61,249 nucleotides of DNA, from assembly GCA_017475265.1 (NCBI GenBank), contig JAFVFY010000042.1, positions 1 through 61,249 of the forward strand, written 5' to 3'. This document shows positions 50,017 through 59,188 of this stretch, piece after piece. The DNA is from Prevotella sp. Its GTDB lineage: Bacteria; Bacteroidota; Bacteroidia; Bacteroidales; Bacteroidaceae. The notes beneath the pieces are model-generated. The model did not search any database. It was not told where the DNA came from and saw only the letters and a list, made by a program, of their open reading frames with translations. Both the position numbers and the translations under genes were made by a program. The first letter of the stretch is position 1, and the number at the start of each line of letters is the position of its first letter.

Positions 50017-52239
50017 ATGGACAGAAGAAATTTTATCAAGTTTGTATTATTGAGCGTGAGCATGGTGGCGACTCTCAGTTGGGGACAGAATCAAAGCAGG
50101 TTACTCAGTCACGAGGCTGAGATCGACAACATCATCAAAGGCATGACGCTTGAAGAGAAGATCGACATGCTTCACGGTAAGAACATGTTTTCCTCGGCTG
50201 GCATCCCACGGCTGGGCATTGCCGACGTGGAATACGCTGACGGACCGTTCGGCATCCGTGAGGAGATGGAACCGCACTCATGGAACTCCGCACACCTGAC
50301 AACGGACTCGGCGACCTTCTTCCCTACAGGGTCGGCACTGGCCGCAACGTGGAGCACGGAGTGGGCCTACGCCTACGGACGGGGCATGAGCCGTGAGGCC
50401 AGATTGCGCGGCAAAGATATGATTCTCGGTCCCGCTATCAATATACAGCGCATCCCCACTGGTGGACGAACATACGAGTATCTGAGTGAGGACCCGCTGC
50501 TGAGCGGCATGCTCGCTGTAGCTTATACCAAGGGAGCACAGGACGACGGTACGGCGGTGTGCCTGAAACATTACGCGCTGAACAACCAAGAGGACTATCG
50601 TGGTTTTGTCGATGTGCGCATCTCTGACCGCGCCATGCACGAGATATACCTTCGTCCCTTCGAGATGGCCGTGCGCGAGGCCGATGCATGGGGCGTCATG
50701 GCGGCATATAACAAGGTAAACGGTCGCTGGTGCTCGGAGAACGAGCCTTTGCTCACAACCATCCTGCGCAAGCAGTGGGGCTTCCCCGGTATGGTCATCA
50801 GTGACTGGGGTGGTGTCCATTCCACCGTCGATGCCGTGACGGCTGGCATGAACGTCGAGATGCCTGGCAGCCGGTTTATGGGTCAGGCACTACTCGACTC
50901 TGTGAAAGCCGGAAAGGTAAGCGAGACTGTCATCAACCAGCGTGTTAGGGAGATCCTTCGCGTCCGTCTGACGGTGAGACCGATAGCCCGAGACGTTGCC
51001 AACACCAAGCCCGTAGGCAATGCTGAGGAGATGACGACCGCCCTGGAGGTGGCGCGTCGCAGCATCGTACTGCTTAAGAACGAAAAGCTGTTGCCGATAG
51101 ACACGAAAAAAGTGAAGCGTATCGCTGTCATCGGCGAGAATGCTGTTACCAAGATGGCTCTTGGCGGCGTGGGGGCCGGAGTGAAAACCCGCTGTGAGAT
51201 CACACCACTCGAAGGCCTACAGACCATCCTTGGCAACCAAGTGGAGATCACCTATGTTCCGGGTTATAAGAGCTTCGACCGTGAGAGTCGTAATAAACGT
51301 CTCCGCTCGGCCGAAGGACGCTCGCAAGGCGAGAACCCCATTCAACCTGCCGACCGCGAACTAATGGCCGAGGCTGTGGAAGCTGCCAGGAATGCCGACC
51401 TCGTCATCTTCTTTGCTGGTGATAACCGTGAAGTAGAGACTGAGGGTTCTGATCGTAAGACAATCACCTTGCCCTCCGGACAGGACGAGCTGGCAGTTGC
51501 CCTCGCAAAGGCGAACAAAAGATTAGTGACTGTCATCGTCTCTGGCGGACCTGTGGATGTCTCGACAGTGAGCGAGGTTTCTAAGGCATTGATTGCCTCA
51601 TGGTTCAATGGTTCCATGGGCGGTCAGGCTCTAGCCGAAATCCTTACAGGTAAGATTTCTCCTTCGGGCAAACTGCCAATGACCTGGCCCAAGAAACTGG
51701 AGGATGTGTCGGCTTACGCCACGGGTACCTATCCACAGACCATTGAGAACAATAGCCAAGGCGATATCTTTGTCGATCTCACTCGTAATCGCAGTAATGA
51801 ACGTCGTCAGCAACTCATCGCCGACTATGCAGAACAAGATCTTGTAGGTTACCGTTGGTATGATCAGAAGCACGTCGCTCCAGCCTATCCTTTCGGCTAC
51901 GGTCTCTCTTATGCCACCTTCGCATATAGCGACCTGAACGTTAAATCCACAACCGATGGCTTCGATGTCAGCTTTACACTCACCAATATTTCCGACCACG
52001 ATGCCGAAGAGGTGGCGCAGGTCTATGTCTCCCGCTCCATCAAGGAACTGAAGGGTTTCCGTCGTGAGGCACTGAAGGCAGGTGAACGCAAGACTGTGAC
52101 CATCCCCATCCGCCGCTCAGATCTCTGCTTTTGGGATGAGGCTACCCAAACCTGGAGAATAGAACCAGACGATATCACCATCCTCGTTGGTGGATCTTCT
52201 GACAACTTAACTTTAACGAGCAAAAACAAAATCAAATAA
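50017..52239 (+). CDS. Glycoside hydrolase family 3 beta-glucosidase-like
   Basis: A 740-residue GH3. A Tat-like start (MDRRNFIKF) with signal through residue 23. Domain 1 has DGPFGIREEM and the nucleophile Asp263 in VISDWGGVHS; domain 2 has ALGGVGAGVKTR; the C-terminal fibronectin-like domain (from about 640) has AYPFGYGLSYATFAYSDL. Acid/base Glu is probably in FAGDNREVETEGSDR. A REP-like piece (51303-51326) sits inside the gene. Ends 0 bases before the GH9 start. Confidence 0.92.
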   Translation: MDRRNFIKFVLLSVSMVATLSWGQNQSRLLSHEAEIDNIIKGMTLEEKIDMLHGKNMFSSAGIPRLGIADVEYADGPFGIREEMEPHSWNSAHLTTDSATFFPTGSALAATWSTEWAYAYGRGMSREARLRGKDMILGPAINIQRIPTGGRTYEYLSEDPLLSGMLAVAYTKGAQDDGTAVCLKHYALNNQEDYRGFVDVRISDRAMHEIYLRPFEMAVREADAWGVMAAYNKVNGRWCSENEPLLTTILRKQWGFPGMVISDWGGVHSTVDAVTAGMNVEMPGSRFMGQALLDSVKAGKVSETVINQRVREILRVRLTVRPIARDVANTKPVGNAEEMTTALEVARRSIVLLKNEKLLPIDTKKVKRIAVIGENAVTKMALGGVGAGVKTRCEITPLEGLQTILGNQVEITYVPGYKSFDRESRNKRLRSAEGRSQGENPIQPADRELMAEAVEAARNADLVIFFAGDNREVETEGSDRKTITLPSGQDELAVALAKANKRLVTVIVSGGPVDVSTVSEVSKALIASWFNGSMGGQALAEILTGKISPSGKLPMTWPKKLEDVSAYATGTYPQTIENNSQGDIFVDLTRNRSNERRQQLIADYAEQDLVGYRWYDQKHVAPAYPFGYGLSYATFAYSDLNVKSTTDGFDVSFTLTNISDHDAEEVAQVYVSRSIKELKGFRREALKAGERKTVTIPIRRSDLCFWDEATQTWRIEPDDITILVGGSSDNLTLTSKNKIK
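51303..51326. repeat. REP-like string inside the GH3 gene
   Basis: CCGCTCGGCCGAAGGACGCT here matches the minus strand at 40549-40572. It encodes RSAEGRS in the GH3 loop. Confidence 0.6.
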
Positions 52240-54777
52240 ATGAAAAAGAACATCCTATTGATAGCCTTGTCCGTGATAAGTCTCACGGCCTCGGCACAGA
52301 CATTCCAGCTAAACAGCGACGGTTATTTTAATGCCGGTGGTACGGACGTGATGGCATTCAGCGATTTCTATCCCGAGGGACATCAGGGCGGTGTCTGCGT
52401 AATAATGAACGGGCGGCGCATCGCCACCAATGGCGACATCCGGCTGGAAGCGACGCCCGGCCAGTGGCAGCCCGTGCCGAAGCAGCTGAGCCGACGCGTC
52501 GAAGGCGGGAAGATTGTCACCACACTCTGCTATCCCGACTCCTCACGCCACATGACGGGCTTCAACCCGATGGTCTATCCTGATTGGCATGTCAACTACA
52601 CCGTCACTGTCGAACCACAAGGTAAGAGTATTCTCGTGACCGTGGACCTCGACACGCCCGTGCCCGACTTCCTGCTGGGGAAGGCTGGTTTCAACCTGGA
52701 GTTCTTCCCTGGCGAACTTTTTGGAAAGCCCTGGCTAATGGACGGTCAGAGCGGCATCTATCCTCAACAGCCGAACACCCCGCTACTTCAAGTGCCCACA
52801 AACCGAGACCACGATGGTAACTACTTCGCTGGCCGTGGACAGAAGGCTGACCTCGCACAGTTGGACGGAACTGGCTACAGCCCTCTTCGTGCCGACGACA
52901 TCATCGCTGCGCCTTACGCCATCGGTCGCAAGTTCACCTCCCGCCCTGATGACCGTAGCCAGAGACTGACGGTGGAGTCGCTGACCGGCGACCTGAAGCT
53001 CTACGACGGCCGCATGAACCATAACAACGGCTGGTTCGTGCTGCGCAGCGAGATAGCGCAGGGGGCTACGAAGGGCGCCGTCCGCTGGCTCATCACGCCC
53101 GCAGTCGATGAGACGTGGCGATACCCCGCCGTCATCCAGACCTCGCAGGTGGGCTACCTACCGCAACAGCCGAAGCGCGTCGTCATCGAGACCGACAAGC
53201 GCGAGACCTCGGCGGGCAACGTCCAACTTGTCCGTATTGGTGCCGACGGTGAGACCGTCGTCCGCGAGATTTCGGCGAAGGTCTGGGGACAGTTCCTGCG
53301 CTACCGCTACCTCACGGCCGATTTCAGCGACGTCACGGAGCCCGGGCTCTATCAGGTGCGCTACGGCGACAGCCAGTCGAGCGTGTTCCGCATCGACGAT
53401 GACGTCTACGACCGTGGTGTCTGGCAGCCTGTCGTCGAGTACTTCCTGCCCGTTCAGATGTGCCATGTGCGGGTGGCCGAGAAATACCGCATCTGGCATG
53501 ACGCCTGCCACTTGGACGATGCTCTGATGGCGCGTGTCGGCAACCACATCGACGGCTACGACCAGCGACCGGGACTCTCGAAATACAACGAGGGCGAGCG
53601 CGTGCCGGGCGTCAACATCGGCGGCTGGCACGATGCCGGCGACTTCGACCTGCGCGTGGAGTCGCAGGCCGGCGAGGCATACATCCTGGCATTGGCCTAC
53701 GAGCAGTTCCGTCCCGACATCGACGTCACCGCCATCGACCAGGCCCGCCACCGCGTGGAAATCCACGAGCCGGACGGCAAGAACGACATCCTGCAACAGG
53801 TGGAAAACGGTGCGTTCACCGTCGTCCGCACCTATCAGGCCCTGGGCCGGCTCTATCGCGGCATCATCTGCAGCACGCTCCGCCAGTACGCCATGCTGGA
53901 CGATGCCGCTGCTATGACCGACGGCGTGACAGGCAATGACGACGACCGCTGGATATTTACGGAGGAGAATCCCATGCGTGCCCTCTCCACAGCCGCCCAG
54001 CTGGCCGGAGCCGCCCGCGTGCTGCGCGGCTTCAACGACCCGCTGGCCGGCGAGTGTCTCGGCATCGCCGCCGAGCTCTACCGCCAGACGCAAGTGAACG
54101 ACCGCATGGCGGGCATGAAGCTTCAGGCCGCCGTCGAACTGTATCTGACCACGGGCGAGTCCGAGTACCTCGACTTCATCCTTGCTCAGCAGGACGCCAT
54201 CATAAAAAATATCGCCCGCACCGGCTGGTTCACCGCCCGCATCGCCAAACAGCTTGAGGCGAAGAGCCTGGCCAAGGGCATCGGCAGCCGCGACCGCAAG
54301 ACCTACCGCGCTTTCGTCACCGCCTTCCGCACAGCCCTCGCCAACTACAAGGCACAGCTCGACCGTCAGGCCGCCGAGACCCCATACGGTGTGCCCTACC
54401 GCCCCAGCATCTGGGGGGCAGGATGGGATATCCAGCGCTTCGGCTTTGAGTATTACTTCCTGACCGATGCCTATCCCGACATCTTCCCCAAAGAGACCAT
54501 CTATAACGCCTTGAACTTCGTACTGGGCTGTCATCCCGGCAGCAACACCGCCTCGTTTGCCTCTGGCGTCGGAGCCCGTAGCGCGACCGTTGCCTACGGT
54601 CTGAACCGCGCCGACTGGAGCTACATCCCCGGCGGCGTGGTCAGCGGTACCGCCCTTATCCGCCCCGACTTCCCTGAACTCCTCGAGTTCCCCTTCCTCT
54701 GGCAGCAGACCGAGTACGTCCTCGGCGGTGGCTCCTCCCACTACATGTTTCTGGTCCTGGCAGCAAACTCTAATTAA
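52240..54777 (+). CDS. Glycoside hydrolase family 9 endoglucanase-like
   Basis: An 845-residue secreted GH9. Signal peptide (LIALSVISLTASAQT); a first beta-domain, then an N-terminal CelD_N-like Ig domain from about 300 (PAVIQTSQVGYLPQQPKRVV), then the barrel: GGWHDAGDFDL with Asp465 and Asp468 (the base region), and C-terminal WQQTEYVLGGGSS with Glu825 as acid. Length is larger than usual because of the N-terminal 300 residues. Co-transcribed with GH3 and the aldo/keto reductase; together they cut beta-glucan to glucose. Confidence 0.92.
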   Translation: MKKNILLIALSVISLTASAQTFQLNSDGYFNAGGTDVMAFSDFYPEGHQGGVCVIMNGRRIATNGDIRLEATPGQWQPVPKQLSRRVEGGKIVTTLCYPDSSRHMTGFNPMVYPDWHVNYTVTVEPQGKSILVTVDLDTPVPDFLLGKAGFNLEFFPGELFGKPWLMDGQSGIYPQQPNTPLLQVPTNRDHDGNYFAGRGQKADLAQLDGTGYSPLRADDIIAAPYAIGRKFTSRPDDRSQRLTVESLTGDLKLYDGRMNHNNGWFVLRSEIAQGATKGAVRWLITPAVDETWRYPAVIQTSQVGYLPQQPKRVVIETDKRETSAGNVQLVRIGADGETVVREISAKVWGQFLRYRYLTADFSDVTEPGLYQVRYGDSQSSVFRIDDDVYDRGVWQPVVEYFLPVQMCHVRVAEKYRIWHDACHLDDALMARVGNHIDGYDQRPGLSKYNEGERVPGVNIGGWHDAGDFDLRVESQAGEAYILALAYEQFRPDIDVTAIDQARHRVEIHEPDGKNDILQQVENGAFTVVRTYQALGRLYRGIICSTLRQYAMLDDAAAMTDGVTGNDDDRWIFTEENPMRALSTAAQLAGAARVLRGFNDPLAGECLGIAAELYRQTQVNDRMAGMKLQAAVELYLTTGESEYLDFILAQQDAIIKNIARTGWFTARIAKQLEAKSLAKGIGSRDRKTYRAFVTAFRTALANYKAQLDRQAAETPYGVPYRPSIWGAGWDIQRFGFEYYFLTDAYPDIFPKETIYNALNFVLGCHPGSNTASFASGVGARSATVAYGLNRADWSYIPGGVVSGTALIRPDFPELLEFPFLWQQTEYVLGGGSSHYMFLVLAANSN

Positions 54778-54784
54778 ACAATGT

Positions 54785-55906
54785 ATGAATAAACTGATAG
54801 ACGACTGCATGAAACTGGGCTTCGGCATGATGCGACTGCCCAGAGTGGAAGGCACCAACGACATTGACCTGGAGCACACCAAGCGGATGGTGGATGCCTT
54901 CATGGAGGCTGGCGGCAAGTACTTCGATACGGCCTACATCTACGAGGGCTCGGAGGAAGCCACCAAGGCTTCGCTCTGCGACCGCTATCCCCGCGAGAGC
55001 TATTACCTGGCCGACAAGCTGAACGGCTCTGACTTCGCCGCCAAGAGCGAGGAGGAGGCAAAGAATGAGATCCGCGTGAGCCTCGAACGCACGGGGGTCG
55101 GCTATATCGACTTCTATCTGCTGCACGGCATCGACGAGGGAAATATCGGCAACTTCAACCGCTACGGCATTTGGGAATATATGCGGAAGCTGAAGTCCGA
55201 GGGGCTGATCCGGCACTACGGATTCTCGTTCCACTCCACGCCGGAGCATCTCGACCAACTGCTGACCGACCATCCCGACGTGGAGTTCGTGCAGCTCCAG
55301 ATCAACTATGTCGACTGGGAAGATCCGCTGATCTGTTCCCGTCGCTGCTATGAGATTGCCACGCGCCACGGCAAGCCCGTCATCGTGATGGAACCTGTGA
55401 AGGGCGGTAAGCTGGCCAATCCGCCCCAGCCGGTGAAGGACATCCTGCAACAGGCCAATCCCGATGCATCGTTTGCATCGTGGGCCGTCCGATTCACGGC
55501 ATCGCTGCCAAATGTGATGGTGGTGCTCAGCGGTATGTCGAACATGGAGCAGATGGAGGACAACGTTTCGTTCATGCGGGAGTTCCAGCCTTTGACGGAA
55601 GAGGAGCATCGCGTGCTGGAAGAGGCCAACGAGGCCTTGAAGCAGTTTGCCGACATTCCCTGCACGGCCTGCCACTACTGCACACCCGGCTGTCCCATGG
55701 GCATCCACATCCCTGAGATATTCGCCGTGATGAACGTCTATAAGATGTACGGAAATCTCACCGAGGCGCGCAACGAATACCGCTGGCGTCCCGGCGGTGC
55801 ACTGGCTTCGGCCTGCATCGTGTGTGGTCAGTGCCAGGCCACCTGTCCGCAGCATCTGCCCATCATCGGCCTGCTGGCAGAGGTCGCTGATACACTGGAG
55901 AAATAA
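54785..55906 (+). CDS. Aldo/keto reductase with ferredoxin-like 4Fe-4S domain
   Basis: A 373-residue protein. Start chosen at 54785 (MNKLIDDCMKLGFGMMRLPR) over an ATG at 54728 inside the GH9 gene. The barrel has MKLGFGMMRLP, DTAYIYEGSEEATKASL with catalytic Tyr, and GFSFHST; the C-terminal domain has CTACHYCTPGCPMG and CIVCGQCQATCP, ligands for two 4Fe-4S clusters. It may reduce a sugar or aldehyde with electrons from ferredoxin or NADPH. Confidence 0.92.
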   Translation: MNKLIDDCMKLGFGMMRLPRVEGTNDIDLEHTKRMVDAFMEAGGKYFDTAYIYEGSEEATKASLCDRYPRESYYLADKLNGSDFAAKSEEEAKNEIRVSLERTGVGYIDFYLLHGIDEGNIGNFNRYGIWEYMRKLKSEGLIRHYGFSFHSTPEHLDQLLTDHPDVEFVQLQINYVDWEDPLICSRRCYEIATRHGKPVIVMEPVKGGKLANPPQPVKDILQQANPDASFASWAVRFTASLPNVMVVLSGMSNMEQMEDNVSFMREFQPLTEEEHRVLEEANEALKQFADIPCTACHYCTPGCPMGIHIPEIFAVMNVYKMYGNLTEARNEYRWRPGGALASACIVCGQCQATCPQHLPIIGLLAEVADTLEK

Positions 55907-56033
55907 ATCAGTGATGCCCATGATGCGGCGGACGTCGCGATCGTCCAGGCCCATCATTCCCGAGTAAACTCGCCTACCCGCAACCTTTCGTGGAGACTGA
56001 GAAAGAAGGTTTTTCTCAATCGCCAGCTTTTCT
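55907..56033. other. Gene-free region with a short fragment
   Basis: The minus strand at 55913-55968 reads SGMMGLDDRDVRRIMGITD, probably the end of an unknown gene. Nothing else is seen. Confidence 0.4.
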
Positions 56034-56077
56034 CTCGGAAACTTTCTTCCAAGTTTCGCCGAGGGCTTTTTCGTGAC
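56034..56077 (+). terminator. Intrinsic terminator
   Basis: Stem CTCGGAAACTT with AAGTTTCGCCGAG, then GGCTTTTT. It probably ends the GH3-GH9-reductase operon, with a second weaker stem just before. Confidence 0.7.
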
Positions 56078-56202
56078 TTTATGTGTAACCTTGCGCGCAA
56101 GAAGGCATCCTGTCCGGCGCTTCTCATGCAGAATTGTATTATCAAGTAGGTAAAAATGACTAAAAAAAGCATCTTCCGTGACTGTTTTTCATGGAAAGTT
56201 TG

Positions 56203-56210
56203 TATCTTTG
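56203..56210 (+). promoter_or_regulatory. -7 element of the GNAT pair
   Basis: TATCTTTG, 31 bases upstream of the ATG at 56241. Confidence 0.6.
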
Positions 56211-56240
56211 CATCGACATTTCATCATAAAGTTCATAATT

Positions 56241-56399
56241 ATGGCACGACAGATAGCAGAAACACCCATCCTGTTCGGTGAAGACGCAAAGCGATTCCTT
56301 CACGACATGGACCATGTGCAGCCCGCCTCGCAAGAAGAGAAGCAGGAGGCCTGCCAGTCGTATGAGTGGATGAAAAGCATTGCAACGTTCCAAATGTAG
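56241..56399 (+). CDS. Small protein, possible antitoxin of the GNAT pair
   Basis: A 52-residue protein (MARQIAETPILFGEDAKRFL...). I choose 56241, 31 bases after the -7 box; an earlier in-frame ATG at 56178 lies upstream of it. The sequence is unlike a ribbon-helix-helix but has the size and charge of an antitoxin. It lies 9 bases before the GNAT gene. Role inferred from position only. Confidence 0.6.
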   Translation: MARQIAETPILFGEDAKRFLHDMDHVQPASQEEKQEACQSYEWMKSIATFQM

Positions 56400-56408
56400 G
56401 CCAACAAC

Positions 56409-56930
56409 ATGCGACTGACAAAACTTGAAGACATTGAGACGCTGAAGCCATTCGACTGCGGGGACGATGACCTGAATGAGTTCCTCGCGGTCGATGCTAT
56501 GTTCTACAGGAAACAGATGCTGGCCAACACCTTTGTCCTCGAAGACGATGAGCAGACCATTGCCTACTACAGCCTACTGAACGACAAGATTTCCAACTCC
56601 TCCGTTCCCAAGAACCTGTGGCGCAAGCTGCGCAACACTATTCCCCACGAGAAGCATTTCAGCAGCTACCCAGCCGTGAAGATTGGCCGTCTGGCTGTGT
56701 CGCTCGCCTGTAAGCAGGGCGGCTTTGGCACTCGCCTCGTGGCCGGTATCAAGCAGATGTTCGTGGCCCAGCAGTCACAGTCGGCTTGCCGTTTCCTCAC
56801 CGTTGATGCTTATCGCGCTGCTGTCCCGTTCTATGAAAAGAATGGCTTCAAGATGTTGGTCAATGAAATCAGCGACGATGCCCACACCGTTCCCATGTAT
56901 TATGACTTGAAGCAACTCGTAAACGAGTAA
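56409..56930 (+). CDS. GNAT family N-acetyltransferase, TacT-like
   Basis: A 173-residue GNAT. FDCGDDDLNEFLAVDAMFYR at residues 15-35 is the start signature of TacT/AtaT-type toxins, which acetylate the amino group of aminoacyl-tRNA. The acetyl-CoA loop is around KIGRLAVSLACKQGGFGTRL, and YEKNGFKML is the C-terminal strand. Alternatively a general acetyltransferase. Confidence 0.8.
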   Translation: MRLTKLEDIETLKPFDCGDDDLNEFLAVDAMFYRKQMLANTFVLEDDEQTIAYYSLLNDKISNSSVPKNLWRKLRNTIPHEKHFSSYPAVKIGRLAVSLACKQGGFGTRLVAGIKQMFVAQQSQSACRFLTVDAYRAAVPFYEKNGFKMLVNEISDDAHTVPMYYDLKQLVNE

Positions 56931-56934
56931 TACC

Positions 56935-57005
56935 ATTTATACACCAACCCCGACATTAACCGAGACAAGATACGCCGCGACATCACGTTCGACGGCCAAG
57001 AATAA
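56935..57005 (+). pseudogene. Remnant of a Crp-like 3' end
   Basis: The plus strand reads YTNPDINRDKIRRDITFDGQ and a stop at 57005, similar to the SKIRKDITFGKD end of the Crp-like gene at 57206. Only the last codons remain. It is followed by the same type of hairpin element as that gene. Confidence 0.45.
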
Positions 57006-57023
57006 CACCAAAGGACAAAAAAC

Positions 57024-57086
57024 TCTCAACCTAAGTTGAGACTTTCATGCTCGGCAGCCACTTAGTGGCTTTGCCGAGTTTATTTC
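57024..57086 (+). terminator. Twin hairpins after the Crp-like remnant
   Basis: CTCAAC/GTTGAG (57024-57039), then CTCGGCA...TGCCGAG with inner GCCAC/GTGGC (57050-57078), followed by TTTATTT. The sequence from AACTCT to GACTTTCA is repeated at 57795-57820. Confidence 0.65.
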
Positions 57087-57205
57087 GCGCTTTTATTGGT
57101 AACTTTGCATGCTCAAAAACACTTATTGGGGCCTGCGCTTTCTTTATGCCTTTGAGTTAGTGCATTCCCCACAGGATTTAGAGACGAAAGAAAAAAAACG
57201 ATGAT

Positions 57206-57778
57206 ATGGAACAAAAATTCAGTAATAACAGTTTAGACCTTCAGGAGCTGCGTGAGTTTTGCGAGCGTGAGGGTGAGGCGGTGGTGTACCGCAAGGGTGA
57301 TCAGTTGGAGCGCGAGGGCGACCCGGCCCGTTGGTTCGCTTTCGTGGAGAGCGGATGCTTCAAGTATGTGAATCATAGTAGTGACGATAGGGAACATATC
57401 ACGTGGTTCTCGTTCGAGGGCGAATTCGTGGTCGATTACCCGACGTTTCTCTACGACCGTCCGTCGCAGACCACCATTGTGGCGATGATGCCCAGTTGTG
57501 TACTCAGGGTTACAGGTGAACAGTTGAAGCAATACTTCAGTCAAAGCATCAAGACGATGGAGTTGCGTGCAGTCATCGCCGAGCACATCCTCAGCCAGTT
57601 CCGTTCGCGCTATCTTGACCTCCACTGCACCACACCCCGCGAGCGTTACAATCTACTCATGCAGCGTTGTCCAGGCATCGTTGAACACCTCAACTTGCAG
57701 GACATCGCCTCGTTTCTCAGTGTCACCCCTAAAACCATCAGCAAAATCCGCAAAGATATCACTTTCGGCAAAGATTAG
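57206..57778 (+). CDS. Crp/Fnr family transcriptional regulator
   Basis: A 190-residue cNMP-binding-fold protein. The beta-barrel has KGDQLEREGDPARWFAFVES, SFEGEFVVDYPTFLYDRPSQ; the C-terminal HTH is LNLQDIASFLSVTPKTISKI. It lacks a clear set of cAMP-binding residues, as in many Bacteroidetes members, so the ligand is uncertain. No target site is visible nearby except the repeated leader strings. An ATG at 57206 fits a promoter at 57100 (TAACTTTG). Confidence 0.88.
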   Translation: MEQKFSNNSLDLQELREFCEREGEAVVYRKGDQLEREGDPARWFAFVESGCFKYVNHSSDDREHITWFSFEGEFVVDYPTFLYDRPSQTTIVAMMPSCVLRVTGEQLKQYFSQSIKTMELRAVIAEHILSQFRSRYLDLHCTTPRERYNLLMQRCPGIVEHLNLQDIASFLSVTPKTISKIRKDITFGKD

Positions 57779-57790
57779 CCCTAATTTTAG

Positions 57791-57865
57791 CAAAAACTCT
57801 TAACCTGGGTAAAGACTTTCACCCTCGACACTCACTTTCTGGGTTCGCTGAGGGTCATTTTGTGC
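57791..57865 (+). terminator. Hairpin element after the Crp-like gene
   Basis: The AACTCTTAACCTGGGTAAAG start matches 57020-57040 in 3/4 of positions, followed by a stem ACCCTC/GAGGGT with T-run. Same arrangement as after the remnant at 56935. Confidence 0.6.
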
Positions 57866-57874
57866 TGTAAGTTG

Positions 57875-57882
57875 TAATTTTG
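57875..57882 (+). promoter_or_regulatory. -7 element of the 57926 gene
   Basis: TAATTTTG, 44 bases upstream of the ATG at 57926. Confidence 0.6.
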
Positions 57883-57925
57883 CGGATTAAAAAAGGAATA
57901 ATAACCATAAAAGAACAATTAAAAA

Positions 57926-59188
57926 ATGAGAAAGACAAAACGAACATTCAATTGCATCCTCACCCTCGTCCTATTGCTTATGACAGCGCAGACGGCATGG
58001 GCGGAATGTGACTATGCTGTTTATTACACTTACGGCTCGAAAAATTATTATCTTGAACAAGGTGACCAGGTTGTGACTGTCTCGACCGTTTTGCAGCAGC
58101 TTGAACTCTACGGCGTATGCACCGACGTGCAGACCTTTGACGACAGTTTCGTGACTGTGACTGCGGTTCAGAATGACTGGACGCTGCAGGTGAAGAAAGC
58201 TTTTGACTCGAGGAACATCACTTGCACGATCAATGGGCAGGCGTATGATATCAGGGTCACAAGTCTGCAGAACTCCATTTCTGTTGTATTGTATAGTGTT
58301 ATAGTCTTCGACAAACAGGGTGGAACCGGGGAATATAAGACCACTTGGCGGAATACGGTATATACTGACAGGCAACCAGTGCGTGAAAACTCCATGTACG
58401 CACTTCCCGAGTGTCCCTATACTGCGCCCGATGGCTGCACCTTTGCCGGATGGGAGCTTAATGGGAAAATCTACCAAGAGAATGAGCTTTATTTCTTTAC
58501 AGGAAAAACGACTGCGAAAGCGCTGTGGAAGGATGCCAACGAAGTCATCATCAATCGTGCTCCCCTGCATAGCATCTCAATTAGTGAGAACCTGACGCAT
58601 GGTTCTATCGATGTTCAGGCTACTGCAAGAGAAGGAGAAATCGTTCCTGTCAAAATTCTTCCCGATGAAGGATATTTCTTCCGTAATTTGAGCGTCAATG
58701 GTACTCGTATTGACAAGACTTTCAATGGGGATGGGGATTACACTTTCACAATGCCAACCAGCGATGTTACTATTACTGCAGAATCCCAGAAAGCTCTCGC
58801 CGAGGGTACGGAAAATGCGCCTGTTTCTATAAACGCCCCAGATGTTTACTTCCTGAAAGGTGGCTGGTACATAGTGGATCATGATATTACATTTCACCAT
58901 CCTATCACTTACCTAAATGATATTCATATTATCCTTGCGGATGGTTGTACGATGAACTTGGGAGAATCTACATATCCTTTGAATGATCCTTCCGTATATG
59001 TCTTGAATGGTGGTAACGCCGCCACCAACGTCTCCTATGAAAAGTTCAGCATAACGATTCATGGTCAAGCTTCTGGTACAGGTAAGTTGAATATCTATTC
59101 AGATTGTATACGCTATATCTCAGCAAAAAACCTCACTATTAAAGGATTTTTTGTGCCTTTTCAGTCTTTTACCTCTCCCTTCCTTTGA
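57926..59188 (+). CDS. Secreted InlB-type repeat protein, truncated
   Basis: A 420-residue exported protein. Signal peptide (residues 1-27, TAQTAWA). From about 115 an InlB_B-type beta-grasp repeat: VIVFDKQGGTGEYKTTWRNT and GCTFAGWELNGKIYQENELY. Then a GSIDVQATAREGEIVPVKIL domain of the same style, and a C-terminal DIHIILADGCTMNLGES beta-helix-like part. The frame ends in FFVPFQSFTSPFL inside the convergent gene, so its true C terminus is missing. Surface adhesion-like role, unproven. Confidence 0.75.
   Translation: MRKTKRTFNCILTLVLLLMTAQTAWAECDYAVYYTYGSKNYYLEQGDQVVTVSTVLQQLELYGVCTDVQTFDDSFVTVTAVQNDWTLQVKKAFDSRNITCTINGQAYDIRVTSLQNSISVVLYSVIVFDKQGGTGEYKTTWRNTVYTDRQPVRENSMYALPECPYTAPDGCTFAGWELNGKIYQENELYFFTGKTTAKALWKDANEVIINRAPLHSISISENLTHGSIDVQATAREGEIVPVKILPDEGYFFRNLSVNGTRIDKTFNGDGDYTFTMPTSDVTITAESQKALAEGTENAPVSINAPDVYFLKGGWYIVDHDITFHHPITYLNDIHIILADGCTMNLGESTYPLNDPSVYVLNGGNAATNVSYEKFSITIHGQASGTGKLNIYSDCIRYISAKNLTIKGFFVPFQSFTSPFL

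Noticed and set aside
53158-54918. 586-codon minus-strand frame opposite GH9
   Set aside because: The GH9 coding sequence on the other strand carries all catalytic motifs; the frame is a GC effect.
54770-55957. 395-codon minus-strand frame opposite the aldo/keto reductase
   Set aside because: Same reason; the reductase has intact Cys clusters and barrel motifs.
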